DNA from: Ectobacillus panaciterrae DSM 19096
GTDB lineage: Bacteria; Bacillota; Bacilli; Bacillales; Bacillaceae_G
Direction of reading: 5' to 3'
DNA: 64,000 bases
NCBI RefSeq assembly: GCF_000430785.1
Contig: NZ_AUMR01000029.1
Span: 1 to 64,000, forward strand
In this document: piece after piece, positions 1-8,029 of the stretch
How the letters are laid out: the number at the start of each line of letters is the position of its first letter
Numbering within the stretch: position 1 is the stretch's first letter
Position numbers and translations under genes: made by a program
The notes under the pieces: generated by a model
Databases searched by the model: none
What the model was told of the DNA's origin: nothing
What the model saw: only the letters and a program-made list of their open reading frames with translations

Positions 1-306
1 AAAGATGCCTTAATTCACTCAGATCAAGGTGTTCATTATACAAGTCCTATCTTTCAAAAAGCAGTAAAGAAATTAGGGTTACGCCAATCTATGTCAAGAC
101 GGGGAAACTGTTGGGACAACGCACCACAGGAATTATTCTTTGGCCATCTTAAAGACGAGTCCTCTATTAAAGCATGTACAAGTCTAGATGAGTTAAGAAA
201 AGAAATTAAACAATATATGATTTATTACAATCACTATAGATACCAGTGGAATTTAAAAAAGATGACCCCTGTTCAATATAGAGATCATCTTCTTAAAACT
301 GCCTAG
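1..306 (+). CDS. IS3-family transposase (OrfB), C-terminal part, cut by window edge
   Basis: The frame is open from base 1 and runs to TAG at 304-306. It encodes the end of an IS3-family DDE (rve integrase-fold) transposase: HSDQG carries the second catalytic Asp, and the DNAPQE segment carries the catalytic Glu. The closing part, YNHYRYQWNLKKMTPVQYR, is the usual end of this family. The full enzyme is about 280 residues; only about 101 are here. It would catalyse cut-and-paste or copy-out transposition together with OrfA, which must lie to the left of the window. Family assignment is firm; the exact IS cannot be named. Confidence 0.92.
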   Translation, partial: KDALIHSDQGVHYTSPIFQKAVKKLGLRQSMSRRGNCWDNAPQELFFGHLKDESSIKACTSLDELRKEIKQYMIYYNHYRYQWNLKKMTPVQYRDHLLKTA

Positions 307-337
307 GTTTTTTTTAATGTCCTTTACAAAGGGTACA
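305..337 (+). repeat. Right terminal inverted repeat of the IS3-family element (inferred)
   Basis: Just after the transposase stop the sequence goes through GGTTTTTTTTAATGTCC to GGGTACA. Read inward from the end it starts TGTACCCTTTG, the TG...CA terminus typical of IS3/IS150-group elements. The left end lies outside the window, so the repeat cannot be matched directly. The host reading frame resumes right after it, which supports the boundary at about 337. Confidence 0.55.
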
Positions 338-461
338 CTTTACTTCTCTTTTAGATTATCTCGGACCATGGCCGTGGTATCTTCTCTCGCTGGAATTGGT
401 GATGATTGTGAGCTTTTACCTTCTGTACAGTCCGTTTTGGCTAAAAAGGAAAATTTCATAA
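338..461 (+). pseudogene. 3' remnant of a TIGR02206/YwaF-type membrane protein gene, split by the IS
   Basis: The frame that starts directly after the IS end reads [17 protein letters not shown], followed by a hydrophobic stretch and FWLKRKIS with TAA at 459-461. This matches my memory of the C-terminus of the TIGR02206 (YwaF-like) multi-pass membrane protein family, including the DYLGPWPWY block and a last membrane helix. The gene's 5' part should lie beyond the IS. Interpretation: insertional inactivation of the gene. Not verified by alignment. Confidence 0.6.
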
Positions 462-594
462 GATAAGCAGAAGTATCAGTATGTCCAAGTCCCATAGATT
501 TTTCACACCAGAACCGTATTTCATAATATCCAGCATTTACATTTTACTTCCTTTTCCTCAATTCCTATACTGTTTAGAGGGAGGAGGGAATAAT

Positions 595-1458
595 TTGATC
601 TTTTTATTCTTTATTTCGATATTTCTTGTTTATTTTATATATAGAGCGAATCAAAATACACGTAAAGTAATCGTTAATACCGTATCCCCTGTTGCAGCAG
701 ATGTGACTGCCCCAAACTGTTCTAATCTACGTGTTCTTCAATTGTCAGACATGCATTTAGAAAACTTATCGATTTCTCCAGAAAAACTATATAATGAATT
801 AAAGCGAGAGAATTTTGACTTAATTGCTTTAACTGGTGATTATTTAGATCGGCCGAAAAGTATTCCAAAACTAATTCCTTATCTCGAATTGTTTCAAAAA
901 CTGAATCCGAAATATGGGATATATGCAGTCTTTGGAAATCATGATTATATTTTACGGGAGGACAGCTTTAGACGTTTAAAGGAAATGTTAGAACAATACG
1001 GTATCAAAACGATGCAGAATCAGAATGACACAATTATTGTGGAAGGAAACTTAGTTCATATCATCGGAATTGATGATTATCATACGAAAAGAAGCAGCTT
1101 AAACTTAGCTTATGATGGTGTAACGGAAAATAGTTACCGACTTGTTTTAACTCACGATCCCAACCTTGTTCTCCAAATGGAAAAGTTCCACTTTAATTAT
1201 TTGCTTGCTGGACATTTTCACGGCGGTCAAATTTATTGGCCGAAACCGTATCACTTAAGAAAGTTCGGGAAACTTGTTCGCCTCAACTTGATTAAGGGGC
1301 TTATTCATTACCAAGGGAAAGTGTTCTATATTAATGAAGGACTTGGACAAACATTGTTTAATATTCGTGTAGGAAGCAGGCCGGAAATTACGATACACGA
1401 ACTAATGATCCATAACTGTTCAACTAGTACAGAGGAACAATTAGATAGAGCTATTTAG
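595..1458 (+). CDS. Membrane-anchored metallophosphoesterase (YkuE/YaeI type)
   Basis: All calcineurin-like phosphoesterase blocks are present in order: LSDMH, GDYLD, GNHD, an LTHDP His and GHFHGG. These bind two metal ions and hydrolyse phosphomono- or diesters; relatives act on UDP-diacylglucosamine or wall-lipid substrates. One N-terminal hydrophobic helix suggests a membrane anchor with an exposed catalytic domain. An ATG at 481 is in frame but has no good ribosome site. A TTG at 595 follows a near-perfect AGAGGGAGGAGGG at 6-7 nt and gives 287 residues, close to the usual family length, so 595 was chosen. A terminator follows. Confidence 0.85.
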   Translation: MIFLFFISIFLVYFIYRANQNTRKVIVNTVSPVAADVTAPNCSNLRVLQLSDMHLENLSISPEKLYNELKRENFDLIALTGDYLDRPKSIPKLIPYLELFQKLNPKYGIYAVFGNHDYILREDSFRRLKEMLEQYGIKTMQNQNDTIIVEGNLVHIIGIDDYHTKRSSLNLAYDGVTENSYRLVLTHDPNLVLQMEKFHFNYLLAGHFHGGQIYWPKPYHLRKFGKLVRLNLIKGLIHYQGKVFYINEGLGQTLFNIRVGSRPEITIHELMIHNCSTSTEEQLDRAI

Positions 1459-1487
1459 GTTCAATCATTTATAATTCTTTTACATCA

Positions 1488-1516
1488 CCTTCGCCTCTTT
1501 GAGGCGAAGGTTTAAT
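1488..1516 (+). terminator. Intrinsic terminator after the metallophosphoesterase
   Basis: A perfect 10-bp stem, CCTTCGCCTC pairing with GAGGCGAAGG, has a 3-nt loop and a short T-rich tail. Confidence 0.85.
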
Positions 1517-1787
1517 TATATTTCACCCTAATTGCTCAAGAAAAATTATGTTATTTTACAGAATTTATACCATTATTAACTATTAAAAAGAGAGATCGGT
1601 TGGAACGAAATAAGTAAAAATCACGTAGATGTAGATCAACTAAAGTAATTGTTACGCGCATAGGAAATTTTTTTCAGTATGAAATATCTTCAATGTTATA
1701 TATTATAAATGCTCTGCAAGAGCTTGTTTAAATTTGAATTTTTTAATGATTCCGAATAAGGAAGGGGATTTTATCTGAGAAATCTGA
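1517..1787. other. AT-rich intergenic region
   Basis: No supported ORF or RNA. A short GCTCTGCAAGAGC dyad lies near 1710 and a purine-rich AAGGAAGGGG near 1758, rather far upstream of the next start. Confidence 0.4.
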
Positions 1788-2402
1788 GTGAAAGTTGGTG
1801 ACGGGCATATTTTAACAGAATTTTTCCCGCAGTTATATCATAACTTAGTGCGCCCTAGGTGGTTCACGGAGAAGTATATACATCATTACTTACAAGAGAG
1901 ATTTGAATTCAATAATAAAACTGTATTAGATTTTGGTTCCGGTACAGGGGTAAATTGCACTTTATTTGCACCCGAAAGTTATATGGGAGTAGACCCTGAT
2001 CAAAAAAGAGTTATGTATTCGAAAAAGCTATATCCAAATTATGCATTCCACGTTTTACAAGAATACTCTCTGCCTGTTGAAAATGAAAGTATTGATTATA
2101 TTCTCATTATTTCCGTGTTACATCACATTTCTTGTCCTGACATCATAACGTATACGAAAGAATTTAAGCGCGTTTTAAAACCGAATGGGAAGGTCATTGC
2201 AATTGAGCCTTGCATGTACCAGCATAAACCTCTTTGTAATCTCTTTATGAATTGGTTAGATCAAGGACGCTTTATAAGAGATGAGAAAGCGTATATGGAT
2301 CTTTTTCATAAAAACGGTTATGAATGCGATGTTTTAAAGCGTTTTACAAAATGTTTCGTATACAACGAACTATTTTTCTCAGCCTGCTTAAAAAGTTATT
2401 AG
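1788..2402 (+). CDS. Class I SAM-dependent methyltransferase
   Basis: Protein of 204 residues with Rossmann methyltransferase motifs. Motif I is VLDFGSGTG (about residues 45-53), motif II an acidic GVDPDQ, the post-motif region is SVLHHI, and RVLKPNGKVIAIEP is the strand-4/5 region typical of UbiE-like Methyltransf_11 enzymes. Substrate unknown. The frame is closed by TGA directly before GTG 1788, so this GTG is the first possible start; its ribosome site is weak. It stands alone, between a terminator upstream and a hairpin downstream. Confidence 0.8.
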   Translation: MKVGDGHILTEFFPQLYHNLVRPRWFTEKYIHHYLQERFEFNNKTVLDFGSGTGVNCTLFAPESYMGVDPDQKRVMYSKKLYPNYAFHVLQEYSLPVENESIDYILIISVLHHISCPDIITYTKEFKRVLKPNGKVIAIEPCMYQHKPLCNLFMNWLDQGRFIRDEKAYMDLFHKNGYECDVLKRFTKCFVYNELFFSACLKSY

Positions 2403-2518
2403 AAAAAATCCTAATTACCCATAATTTAATTATGTAAAGAGAATATTGCATAAAGTTATATAAAAAAAGGGCGCCGCGTTAGCTCTCTTAACAAGGGATT
2501 TAAACATGAAATAAGACC

Positions 2519-2560
2519 AAATAAAGTAGCCATCCTGATTTGGAACGGCTACTTTATTTT
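2519..2560 (+). terminator. Hairpin terminator after the methyltransferase
   Basis: A 13-bp perfect stem, AAATAAAGTAGCC / GGCTACTTTATTT, with a 15-nt loop and a T-containing arm. The rest of 2403-2910 holds no ORF that I can support and no T-box or riboswitch signature before ilvE. Confidence 0.75.
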
Positions 2561-2910
2561 ACATGCATATTTATTAAAGAATTTGTTTTGACGGGAGATG
2601 GAAAGGGCATGTATGCTTTAGACTGAAGTACATATACGTGTCAACCACATATTCGATGCTCTTCACTAAAGAGCGGTTTTAACTGAATTGTATATGAGAC
2701 AAAACTAGTCAGACACAGGGCGTTGATTAAAGTCGGTCGCTATGAAGTGAACCTGATAAGTGAAACATGAATTATTTCCAAAGATAAATTTTAAATTTTT
2801 TGTCTATAACTGTTGTTATAATATTTCATCTGGTTGTAAAATAGATTTAATATTTATATAGCAATCGATAATTACTTATTTAAAAACAAAATAGACAAGG
2901 AGATATAGCC

Positions 2911-3984
2911 ATGAAAGACTATATTATTGATATCACCCTAAGCTCAACAAAAAAACAAAAACCTCAATCCGATCAACTTGGTTTTGGAAGGGTTTTTACA
3001 GATCATATGTTTATGATGGATTATACGGAAGGAAAAGGGTGGCATGATCCTCGAATTGTTCCTTACCAACCGATCACTTTAGATCCTGCTGCAATGGTCT
3101 TTCATTATGGACAATCCGTATTTGAGGGGTTAAAATCATATCTAACAAAAGATGAACGGATTCTATTATTTAGACCTGAAAGAAATATGCAAAGATTAAA
3201 TTTATCGAATGATCGATTATGTATCCCACAAATCGATGAGAAATTAGTATTGGCTGCTTTAAAACAATTAATCACGATTGATAGGGACTGGATTCCAACG
3301 GCAGAAGGAACATCTCTTTATATCCGTCCGTTTATCATTTCAACAGAACCTTACCTTGGTGTATCACCTTCGAAAAGTTATCGATTTATGATCATTTTAT
3401 CGCCAGTTGGTTCTTACTACAAAGAGGGTATTCATCCTGTTAAAATTGCGGTAGAAAGTGAATTTGTACGTGCTGTATTGGGCGGAACAGGTACAGCGAA
3501 AACAGCTGGTAACTATGCATCAAGCTTAAAAGCACAGGAAGAAGCTAGTGAAAAAGGCTATTCCCAAGTTTTATGGTTGGACGGATTAGAAAAGAAATAC
3601 ATTGAAGAAGTAGGAAGCATGAATGTCTTCTTTAAAATTAATGGAGAAGTCATCACACCAGCCTTAAATGGCAGTATTTTAGAAGGTGTAACAAGAAATT
3701 CAATCATTCAGCTTTTGGAACACTGGGATATACCCGTTGTAGAACGTAAAATTTCGATTGATGAGATTTATCAGGCCTATTCCAATAATTTGTTAGAGGA
3801 AGCATTTGGAACAGGAACAGCAGCGGTTATCTCCCCGATCGGTGAATTCTTCTGGAGAGACGAAAAGCTTGTGATTAACAACGGACAAACTGGCCAGTTA
3901 TCTAAAAAGTTGTATGACACATTGACTGGAATTCAAAATGGAACCGAGCCGGATCCATTTGGTTGGGTTGTTGAAGTGAAATGA
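2911..3984 (+). CDS. ilvE: Branched-chain-amino-acid aminotransferase
   Basis: Fold-type IV PLP aminotransferase of 357 residues, the usual length for Bacillus IlvE/IlvK-type BCATs. It interconverts Leu, Ile and Val with their 2-oxo acids using 2-oxoglutarate/glutamate. Family blocks seen: HYGQSVFEGLKSY, FRPERNMQRLN, IRPF, and GGTGTAKTAGNYASS with the PLP lysine at residue 197. Start ATG is preceded by ACAAGGAGATATAGCC. Single-gene unit: no other ilv or leu gene and no T-box leader is visible, unlike many branched-chain biosynthetic units. Confidence 0.93.
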   Translation: MKDYIIDITLSSTKKQKPQSDQLGFGRVFTDHMFMMDYTEGKGWHDPRIVPYQPITLDPAAMVFHYGQSVFEGLKSYLTKDERILLFRPERNMQRLNLSNDRLCIPQIDEKLVLAALKQLITIDRDWIPTAEGTSLYIRPFIISTEPYLGVSPSKSYRFMIILSPVGSYYKEGIHPVKIAVESEFVRAVLGGTGTAKTAGNYASSLKAQEEASEKGYSQVLWLDGLEKKYIEEVGSMNVFFKINGEVITPALNGSILEGVTRNSIIQLLEHWDIPVVERKISIDEIYQAYSNNLLEEAFGTGTAAVISPIGEFFWRDEKLVINNGQTGQLSKKLYDTLTGIQNGTEPDPFGWVVEVK

Positions 3985-4124
3985 ATCTAAAAATAGGCGC
4001 TGCATCTTCTTTACGTACTGAATAAAAAATGAAGACTGATTTACTCTAATGCAGAGCCACACCCTCTGATCGTTTTAATCAGATATCTGAAGGGTTCGTT
4101 TTAAAAATTTTTAGGAAATTATAT

Positions 4125-4170
4125 AAAAGGCAGAGAATTTATCATGATAAATTCTCTGCCTTTTATTTTT
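4125..4170. terminator. Bidirectional terminator between ilvE and the zinc operon
   Basis: Perfect 19-bp stem (4125-4143 with 4146-4164), loop of 2, with A- and T-tracts at the two ends. It serves the convergent ilvE and znuB transcripts. Confidence 0.9.
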
Positions 4171-4242
4171 GTAAGATTTTCTTACATTAAATTATTCTTA
4201 AGGTTGTATTTATTGCTTCTAAATGCAAGCTTGCAATCCTTA

Positions 4243-5067
4243 CTATACACGATTCGAACGGATGAATTCCCAAACCGTTTTCAGGACCGAGCCGCACATG
4301 AGAAATAATACGAGTACGAGTGTAATAGTTGCCCCGGGAGGAGTGCCTAATTTATAAGAAGAGGTAAGTCCTAAAAACATACTAAGCACACCTATTGCCA
4401 TGCTGAATAGAATAGCGGTCTTAAATCCTTTGACCATCCGCATTGCGATAGCGGCAGGCAGCACCATTAAAGCAGAAACAAGAAGTGCTCCAATAATAGG
4501 CATCATGACTGAAATAGTCAGTCCGGTCAATATACTAAAGGATAATGACAACCATTTCGTAGGAAGTCCGCTTGTAAAGGCTGTATCTTCATCAAAAGTT
4601 AAAACGTACATAGGACGTTGGAAGATTAGATAATAAACACCTACAAGGATACATACAACGATTAAAAAACGCAGCTGCTCTTGACTAATCGTAACAATAG
4701 ATCCAAATAAATATTGTTCTACATTAGTTGTAATGCCTCCTTGATTTAGACTCATTAAGACCAGTGCAAGAGATAATCCTGCTGCCATAAGAATAGCTAC
4801 AGATACTTCAGAATATGTCCGATACGTATTTCTCATGTATTCAATTCCTATAGTTCCAATGATAATAACAATGATGGTTACTATATTCACATTAGAATGA
4901 AGTGTTAACCCTAAAGCTACTCCGGCTAATGAAATATGTGATAAGGTGTCTGCCATTAGAGATTGGCGGCGTAAAATGAGAAACATGCCTAAAACAGGAG
5001 CAATTAGAGCAATTAATCCACCAGCCCAAAATGCTCGTTGCATGAACCCAAAGTGAAGCATCTCCAT
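4243..5067 (-). CDS. znuB: Zinc ABC transporter permease (ABC-3 family)
   Basis: A 274-residue polytopic protein of the ABC-3/ZnuB family (pfam00950). Landmarks are FMQRAFWAGGLIALIAPVLG at the N-terminus, LMADTLSHISLAGVALG (the conserved cytoplasmic signature) and the late glycine/proline-rich helices. It forms the membrane channel for zinc delivered by ZnuA, powered by ZnuC. Its 5' end overlaps znuC by 55 nt, which implies translational coupling. Last gene of the znuA-znuC-znuB unit. Zinc rather than manganese is inferred from family look and from the Zur-like box upstream of znuA. Confidence 0.9.
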   Translation of the reverse strand: MEMLHFGFMQRAFWAGGLIALIAPVLGMFLILRRQSLMADTLSHISLAGVALGLTLHSNVNIVTIIVIIIGTIGIEYMRNTYRTYSEVSVAILMAAGLSLALVLMSLNQGGITTNVEQYLFGSIVTISQEQLRFLIVVCILVGVYYLIFQRPMYVLTFDEDTAFTSGLPTKWLSLSFSILTGLTISVMMPIIGALLVSALMVLPAAIAMRMVKGFKTAILFSMAIGVLSMFLGLTSSYKLGTPPGATITLVLVLFLMCGSVLKTVWEFIRSNRV

Positions 5068-5720
5068 TGTGTATTCTCCTTTCTTTCTAAATAGATGTTG
5101 CGGTCTGCATATTGTTTCGCTTCCTCTAAATCATGTGTAACCATGATGACGGATCGTCCATGCTCTTTTACATGGTGCCGCATTAATTGATAAAAGTGAT
5201 TGCGGCTTTCGAAGTCCATTCCCGTTGTGGGCTCATCCAGCACAAGGATATCTGGTTCGGAGGCTAGTACGCGAGCAATACAGATGCGTTGTTTCTGTCC
5301 TCCAGATAGTTCTCCAATTTTGCGATGGCGAAAATTCCACATATCAACCCCGAGAAGTGCCTGTTTGACATGTTCATGATCCTGCTTTGTAAGAGACCGA
5401 AACCATTTTCCATTTGGAAAACGACCAGATTGTACAAGTTCTAAAACAGTGCTTGGAAATCCTACATTAAAAGAGGCTACCTGTTGCGGGACATAACCAA
5501 TGATTAATTTCTTATTCTCTTTATTTTTTTTGCTGATTGTGACGGAACCTTTCCATGGCTTTAATAGTTTTAGCATAATTCTTAGCAAAGTAGATTTCGC
5601 GGCTCCATTAGGACCTGTTAATGTAACAAACTCACCGCTGTATATATCTAGGGAAACATCCTCCAAGATGGTTTCATTTCCGTATTTAAATTGAACCTGA
5701 TTCATGGATATAAGTTTCAT
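5013..5720 (-). CDS. znuC: Zinc ABC transporter ATP-binding protein
   Basis: ABC ATPase of 235 residues. Walker A reads GPNGAAKST, the ABC signature LSGGQKQR, Walker B ILVLDEPT and the H-loop VTHD. The glycine before the P-loop lysine is replaced by Ala (GAAK); I recall this variant in other Bacillus ZnuC/AdcC proteins, so it probably is not a defect. The C-terminus (SCNEHFG) extends into the znuB start region, giving a 55-nt overlap. It energises zinc import through ZnuB. Confidence 0.9.
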   Translation of the reverse strand: MKLISMNQVQFKYGNETILEDVSLDIYSGEFVTLTGPNGAAKSTLLRIMLKLLKPWKGSVTISKKNKENKKLIIGYVPQQVASFNVGFPSTVLELVQSGRFPNGKWFRSLTKQDHEHVKQALLGVDMWNFRHRKIGELSGGQKQRICIARVLASEPDILVLDEPTTGMDFESRNHFYQLMRHHVKEHGRSVIMVTHDLEEAKQYADRNIYLERKENTQWRCFTLGSCNEHFGLVD

Positions 5721-5750
5721 GACATATTCCTTTCTGTTTGAATTGTACAG

Positions 5751-5785
5751 AAAAAAGTACGCCTTACACAGGTGTAAAACGTACT
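5751..5785 (-). terminator. Intrinsic terminator inside the zinc operon, between znuA and znuC
   Basis: On the minus strand an AGTACG...CGTACT stem encloses a second TTACAC...GTGTAA stem and is followed directly by TTTTTT. It lies in the 72-nt gap between the znuA stop and the znuC start, so it probably lets znuA be made in excess over znuCB. Confidence 0.75.
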
Positions 5786-5792
5786 ATCTGTA

Positions 5793-6746
5793 TTATTGCA
5801 TGACAGATTGTTTTAATGCATCTAAGTTTTTCTTCATAGATTCAATATAGTCTACACCTTTTTCTTGTTCCTCTTTTGTAATACCTTCAATAGGGCTTAA
5901 TACTACAGTTTTAGCCCCAGTTTCCTCAGCAAGAGTTTTTGCTACCTTCGGGGAAGCAATCTCCTCAAAGTAAATGATTTTAATGTTGTTATCCTTTACG
6001 TACTTTTGCAATTCTGCTAATTTGGCCGGACTTGGCTCTTGGTCAGGAGAAAGACCCGCAATGGCAATCTGAGAGAGACCATACTCTTTGGCTAAGTATC
6101 CGAATGCCGCATGTTGTGTGACAAATTCCTTTCGTTTCGCTTTATCTAGAGTTGTTCGGAATTGGTTATCTAATTCCTTTAATTTAGCGTTGAACTCATT
6201 AGCATTCTTCTCATAGGCTTCTTGATGCGCCTTATCTACTTCTACTAGAGCCTTTTTGATATTGTCTACTTCTTGTTGGGCTAATACTGGGTCTAACCAC
6301 ACGTGAGGATCCATGACATGCTTAGGACTTTCATCAGAATGTTTCTGTTTGTCTTCTTCAGCAGAGCCCTCTATACGAGATATCCCCTTGCTAGCGTCAA
6401 CTACTTTAATCTTCTTATTGTCAAGGCTCTTGAGTACTTTAGGAACCCATGTTTCCATGTCATCACTATTATAAACAAATACATCGGCCTCTTCAATTTT
6501 AGCGATGTCTTTTGGAGAAGGTTCAAAATCATGAGGTTCTGTTCCAGCTGGAATTAATACATCTACTTTTCCGTTAGTCCCAACTACATTCTTGGCAAAG
6601 TCGTACATAGGATAAAATGTTGTGACAACCTTAAGTGACTGGTCCTGATTCTTATCTTTCTGTGCTATATTTTGTTTTGAACAGCCGACAATAGCAGTAG
6701 AAATTGCCAATGAAGCTACTAATACCCCGTACTTCCATCTTTTCAT
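5793..6746 (-). CDS. znuA: Zinc ABC transporter substrate-binding lipoprotein
   Basis: Cluster A-I (ZnuA/AdcA/TroA) solute-binding protein, 317 residues. The signal peptide ends in a lipobox AIVGC, with the lipidated Cys at 22. Metal-site blocks include EPHDFEPSPKDI (first His), DPHVWLDPV (second His), TQHAAFGYLAKEYGL (third His) and a late acidic ligand region. The loop before DPHVW is only weakly His/Asp-rich. It captures extracellular zinc and passes it to ZnuB. First gene of the operon: a sigma-A-like promoter and a Zur-box-like palindrome lie just upstream. Confidence 0.93.
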   Translation of the reverse strand: MKRWKYGVLVASLAISTAIVGCSKQNIAQKDKNQDQSLKVVTTFYPMYDFAKNVVGTNGKVDVLIPAGTEPHDFEPSPKDIAKIEEADVFVYNSDDMETWVPKVLKSLDNKKIKVVDASKGISRIEGSAEEDKQKHSDESPKHVMDPHVWLDPVLAQQEVDNIKKALVEVDKAHQEAYEKNANEFNAKLKELDNQFRTTLDKAKRKEFVTQHAAFGYLAKEYGLSQIAIAGLSPDQEPSPAKLAELQKYVKDNNIKIIYFEEIASPKVAKTLAEETGAKTVVLSPIEGITKEEQEKGVDYIESMKKNLDALKQSVMQ

Positions 6747-6781
6747 GGATTTTACTCTCTCCTTTACCTACTTCCTTTAAA

Positions 6782-6796
6782 GCGAAATAATTACGG
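6782..6796 (-). promoter_or_regulatory. Zur-box-like operator of znuACB
   Basis: GCGAAATAATTACGG matches 11 of the 14 fixed positions of the 7-1-7 Bacillus Zur consensus (TCGTAATnATTACGA). It sits between the predicted transcription start and the znuA start, where zinc-loaded Zur would block transcription. Confidence 0.6.
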
Positions 6797-6813
6797 TTTT
6801 ATTTATAGAGAGA

Positions 6814-6843
6814 ATACTACCATCCTTTTCTTTCATCCGTCAA
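6814..6843 (-). promoter_or_regulatory. Sigma-A-like promoter of znuACB
   Basis: On the minus strand TTGACG, an 18-nt spacer and TAGTAT; the predicted start of transcription is near 6807, upstream of the Zur-like box. Confidence 0.5.
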
Positions 6844-6849
6844 TGCTTT

Positions 6850-7200
6850 TCTTAAATATCGGCTACTATTGTAACATTTTTAGACATATTACATATTCTT
6901 TCACGTTTCTTCACAAAGAGTTCTTATTAGGACTAGGTTTAAACCCAAAAGCCAGAGCAAATAAATAACATAAAAGAGCTGAAACAGGGGAGCCATATGT
7001 ATCAAGCATTTACGGGTTTATTTGTCAGGGTAGGACTAAGAATCTCGATATCCAAATGATTCTGCTTTTACATTCATAGATATCATGAAGGCAGTTTTTT
7101 ATTTCAATGGCAAAAATTTCATCTCATGTGTAAAATCCTAATTTTATCATTTATAATAAAAATGATTAATAAAAGCATACATACGGAGGAGACAGTAATA
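6850..7200. other. Intergenic region before the cyclophilin gene
   Basis: No supported gene. A 20-codon ORF at about 6998-7060 (starting MYQAFTGLF) has a GGGGAG ribosome-site-like sequence but no other support. The start of the next gene is set by CGGAGGAGACAG before ATG 7201; the in-frame upstream extension looks non-coding. Confidence 0.4.
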
Positions 7201-7851
7201 ATGAAGCACAAAAAATCAATATATTCGCTTTGCCTAGTGTTTTTAATCTTTGCGCTTATCTTAGCAGGATGCGGTACAAATGCAGATAAAAAAGGAATGG
7301 AAACGCAAGATACTAAAAAAATGAAGGTAGAGAAAAATCCGATTGTTACTATAGTAATGGAGAACGATCAGCAAATTAAACTGGAATTATATCCTGAAAT
7401 TGCTCCAAATACGGTCTTGAATTTCATTTCTTTAGTGCAAAAAGGTTTTTATGATGGATTAACATTTCATCGAGTAATCCCTGGATTTATGATTCAAGGG
7501 GGGGATCCAAAAGGAACAGGAGCCGGCGGTCCCGGTTATACGATCAAGGGAGAATTTAGTTCAAATCACTTTAAAAATAATTTAAAACACGAAACAGGAG
7601 TTATTTCGATGGCTAGAACGAACGATCCGGACTCTGCTGGCTCGCAATTTTTTATTATGGTAAAAAAAGCGCCTCAGCTTGATGGTGAATATGCCGCTTT
7701 CGGTAAAGTCGTTGAGGGAATGGATACAGTCAATCAAATTGTAAATGTGAAACGAGACAGTCAAGACAAGCCGCTTGACGAGCAGAAAATGAAAAAAGTA
7801 ACGGTTGAAACTTTCGGAGTAAAGTATGATAAACCCGAAATCATGAAATAA
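7201..7851 (+). CDS. Cyclophilin-type peptidyl-prolyl cis-trans isomerase lipoprotein
   Basis: 216 residues from ATG 7201, which follows GGAGGAGACAGTAATA. Lipoprotein signal with lipobox LILAGC (Cys 24), a Lys-rich linker, then a complete cyclophilin domain: FHRVIPGFMIQGGDPKGTG, GVISMART, SAGSQFFIM and LDGEYAAFGKV. It should speed proline isomerisation in proteins folding outside the membrane, as PrsA does with a different fold. Single gene with a terminator behind it. Confidence 0.92.
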   Translation: MKHKKSIYSLCLVFLIFALILAGCGTNADKKGMETQDTKKMKVEKNPIVTIVMENDQQIKLELYPEIAPNTVLNFISLVQKGFYDGLTFHRVIPGFMIQGGDPKGTGAGGPGYTIKGEFSSNHFKNNLKHETGVISMARTNDPDSAGSQFFIMVKKAPQLDGEYAAFGKVVEGMDTVNQIVNVKRDSQDKPLDEQKMKKVTVETFGVKYDKPEIMK

Positions 7852-7942
7852 TTCATGGAACGATTGTATCTGAGATTTTTCAGAAGAAAGCTGAAATTAA
7901 AGCCTATCTTATATGCGGATTCAGACGTTATGCTGAAAGTCC

Positions 7943-7976
7943 AAAAAGGCACGAGCAATGGGAACATGCCTTTTTA
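7943..7976. terminator. Bidirectional terminator between the PPIase gene and purF
   Basis: AAAAAGGCA pairs with TGCCTTTTT around a 15-nt loop; the A- and T-tracts serve both convergent genes. Confidence 0.75.
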
Positions 7977-8029
7977 GAATAATGCTCATGGGTCTAGCCG
8001 ACACCTATTGAGTTTTGTCATGTAGCTAC

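Noticed and set aside
2640-2910. T-box leader before ilvE
   Set aside because: No AGGGTGGNACCGCG core and no specifier-loop hairpin found.
5013-5067. 55-nt znuC/znuB overlap as a sign of frameshift
   Set aside because: Both proteins keep plausible family termini, so a natural coupled overlap is more likely.
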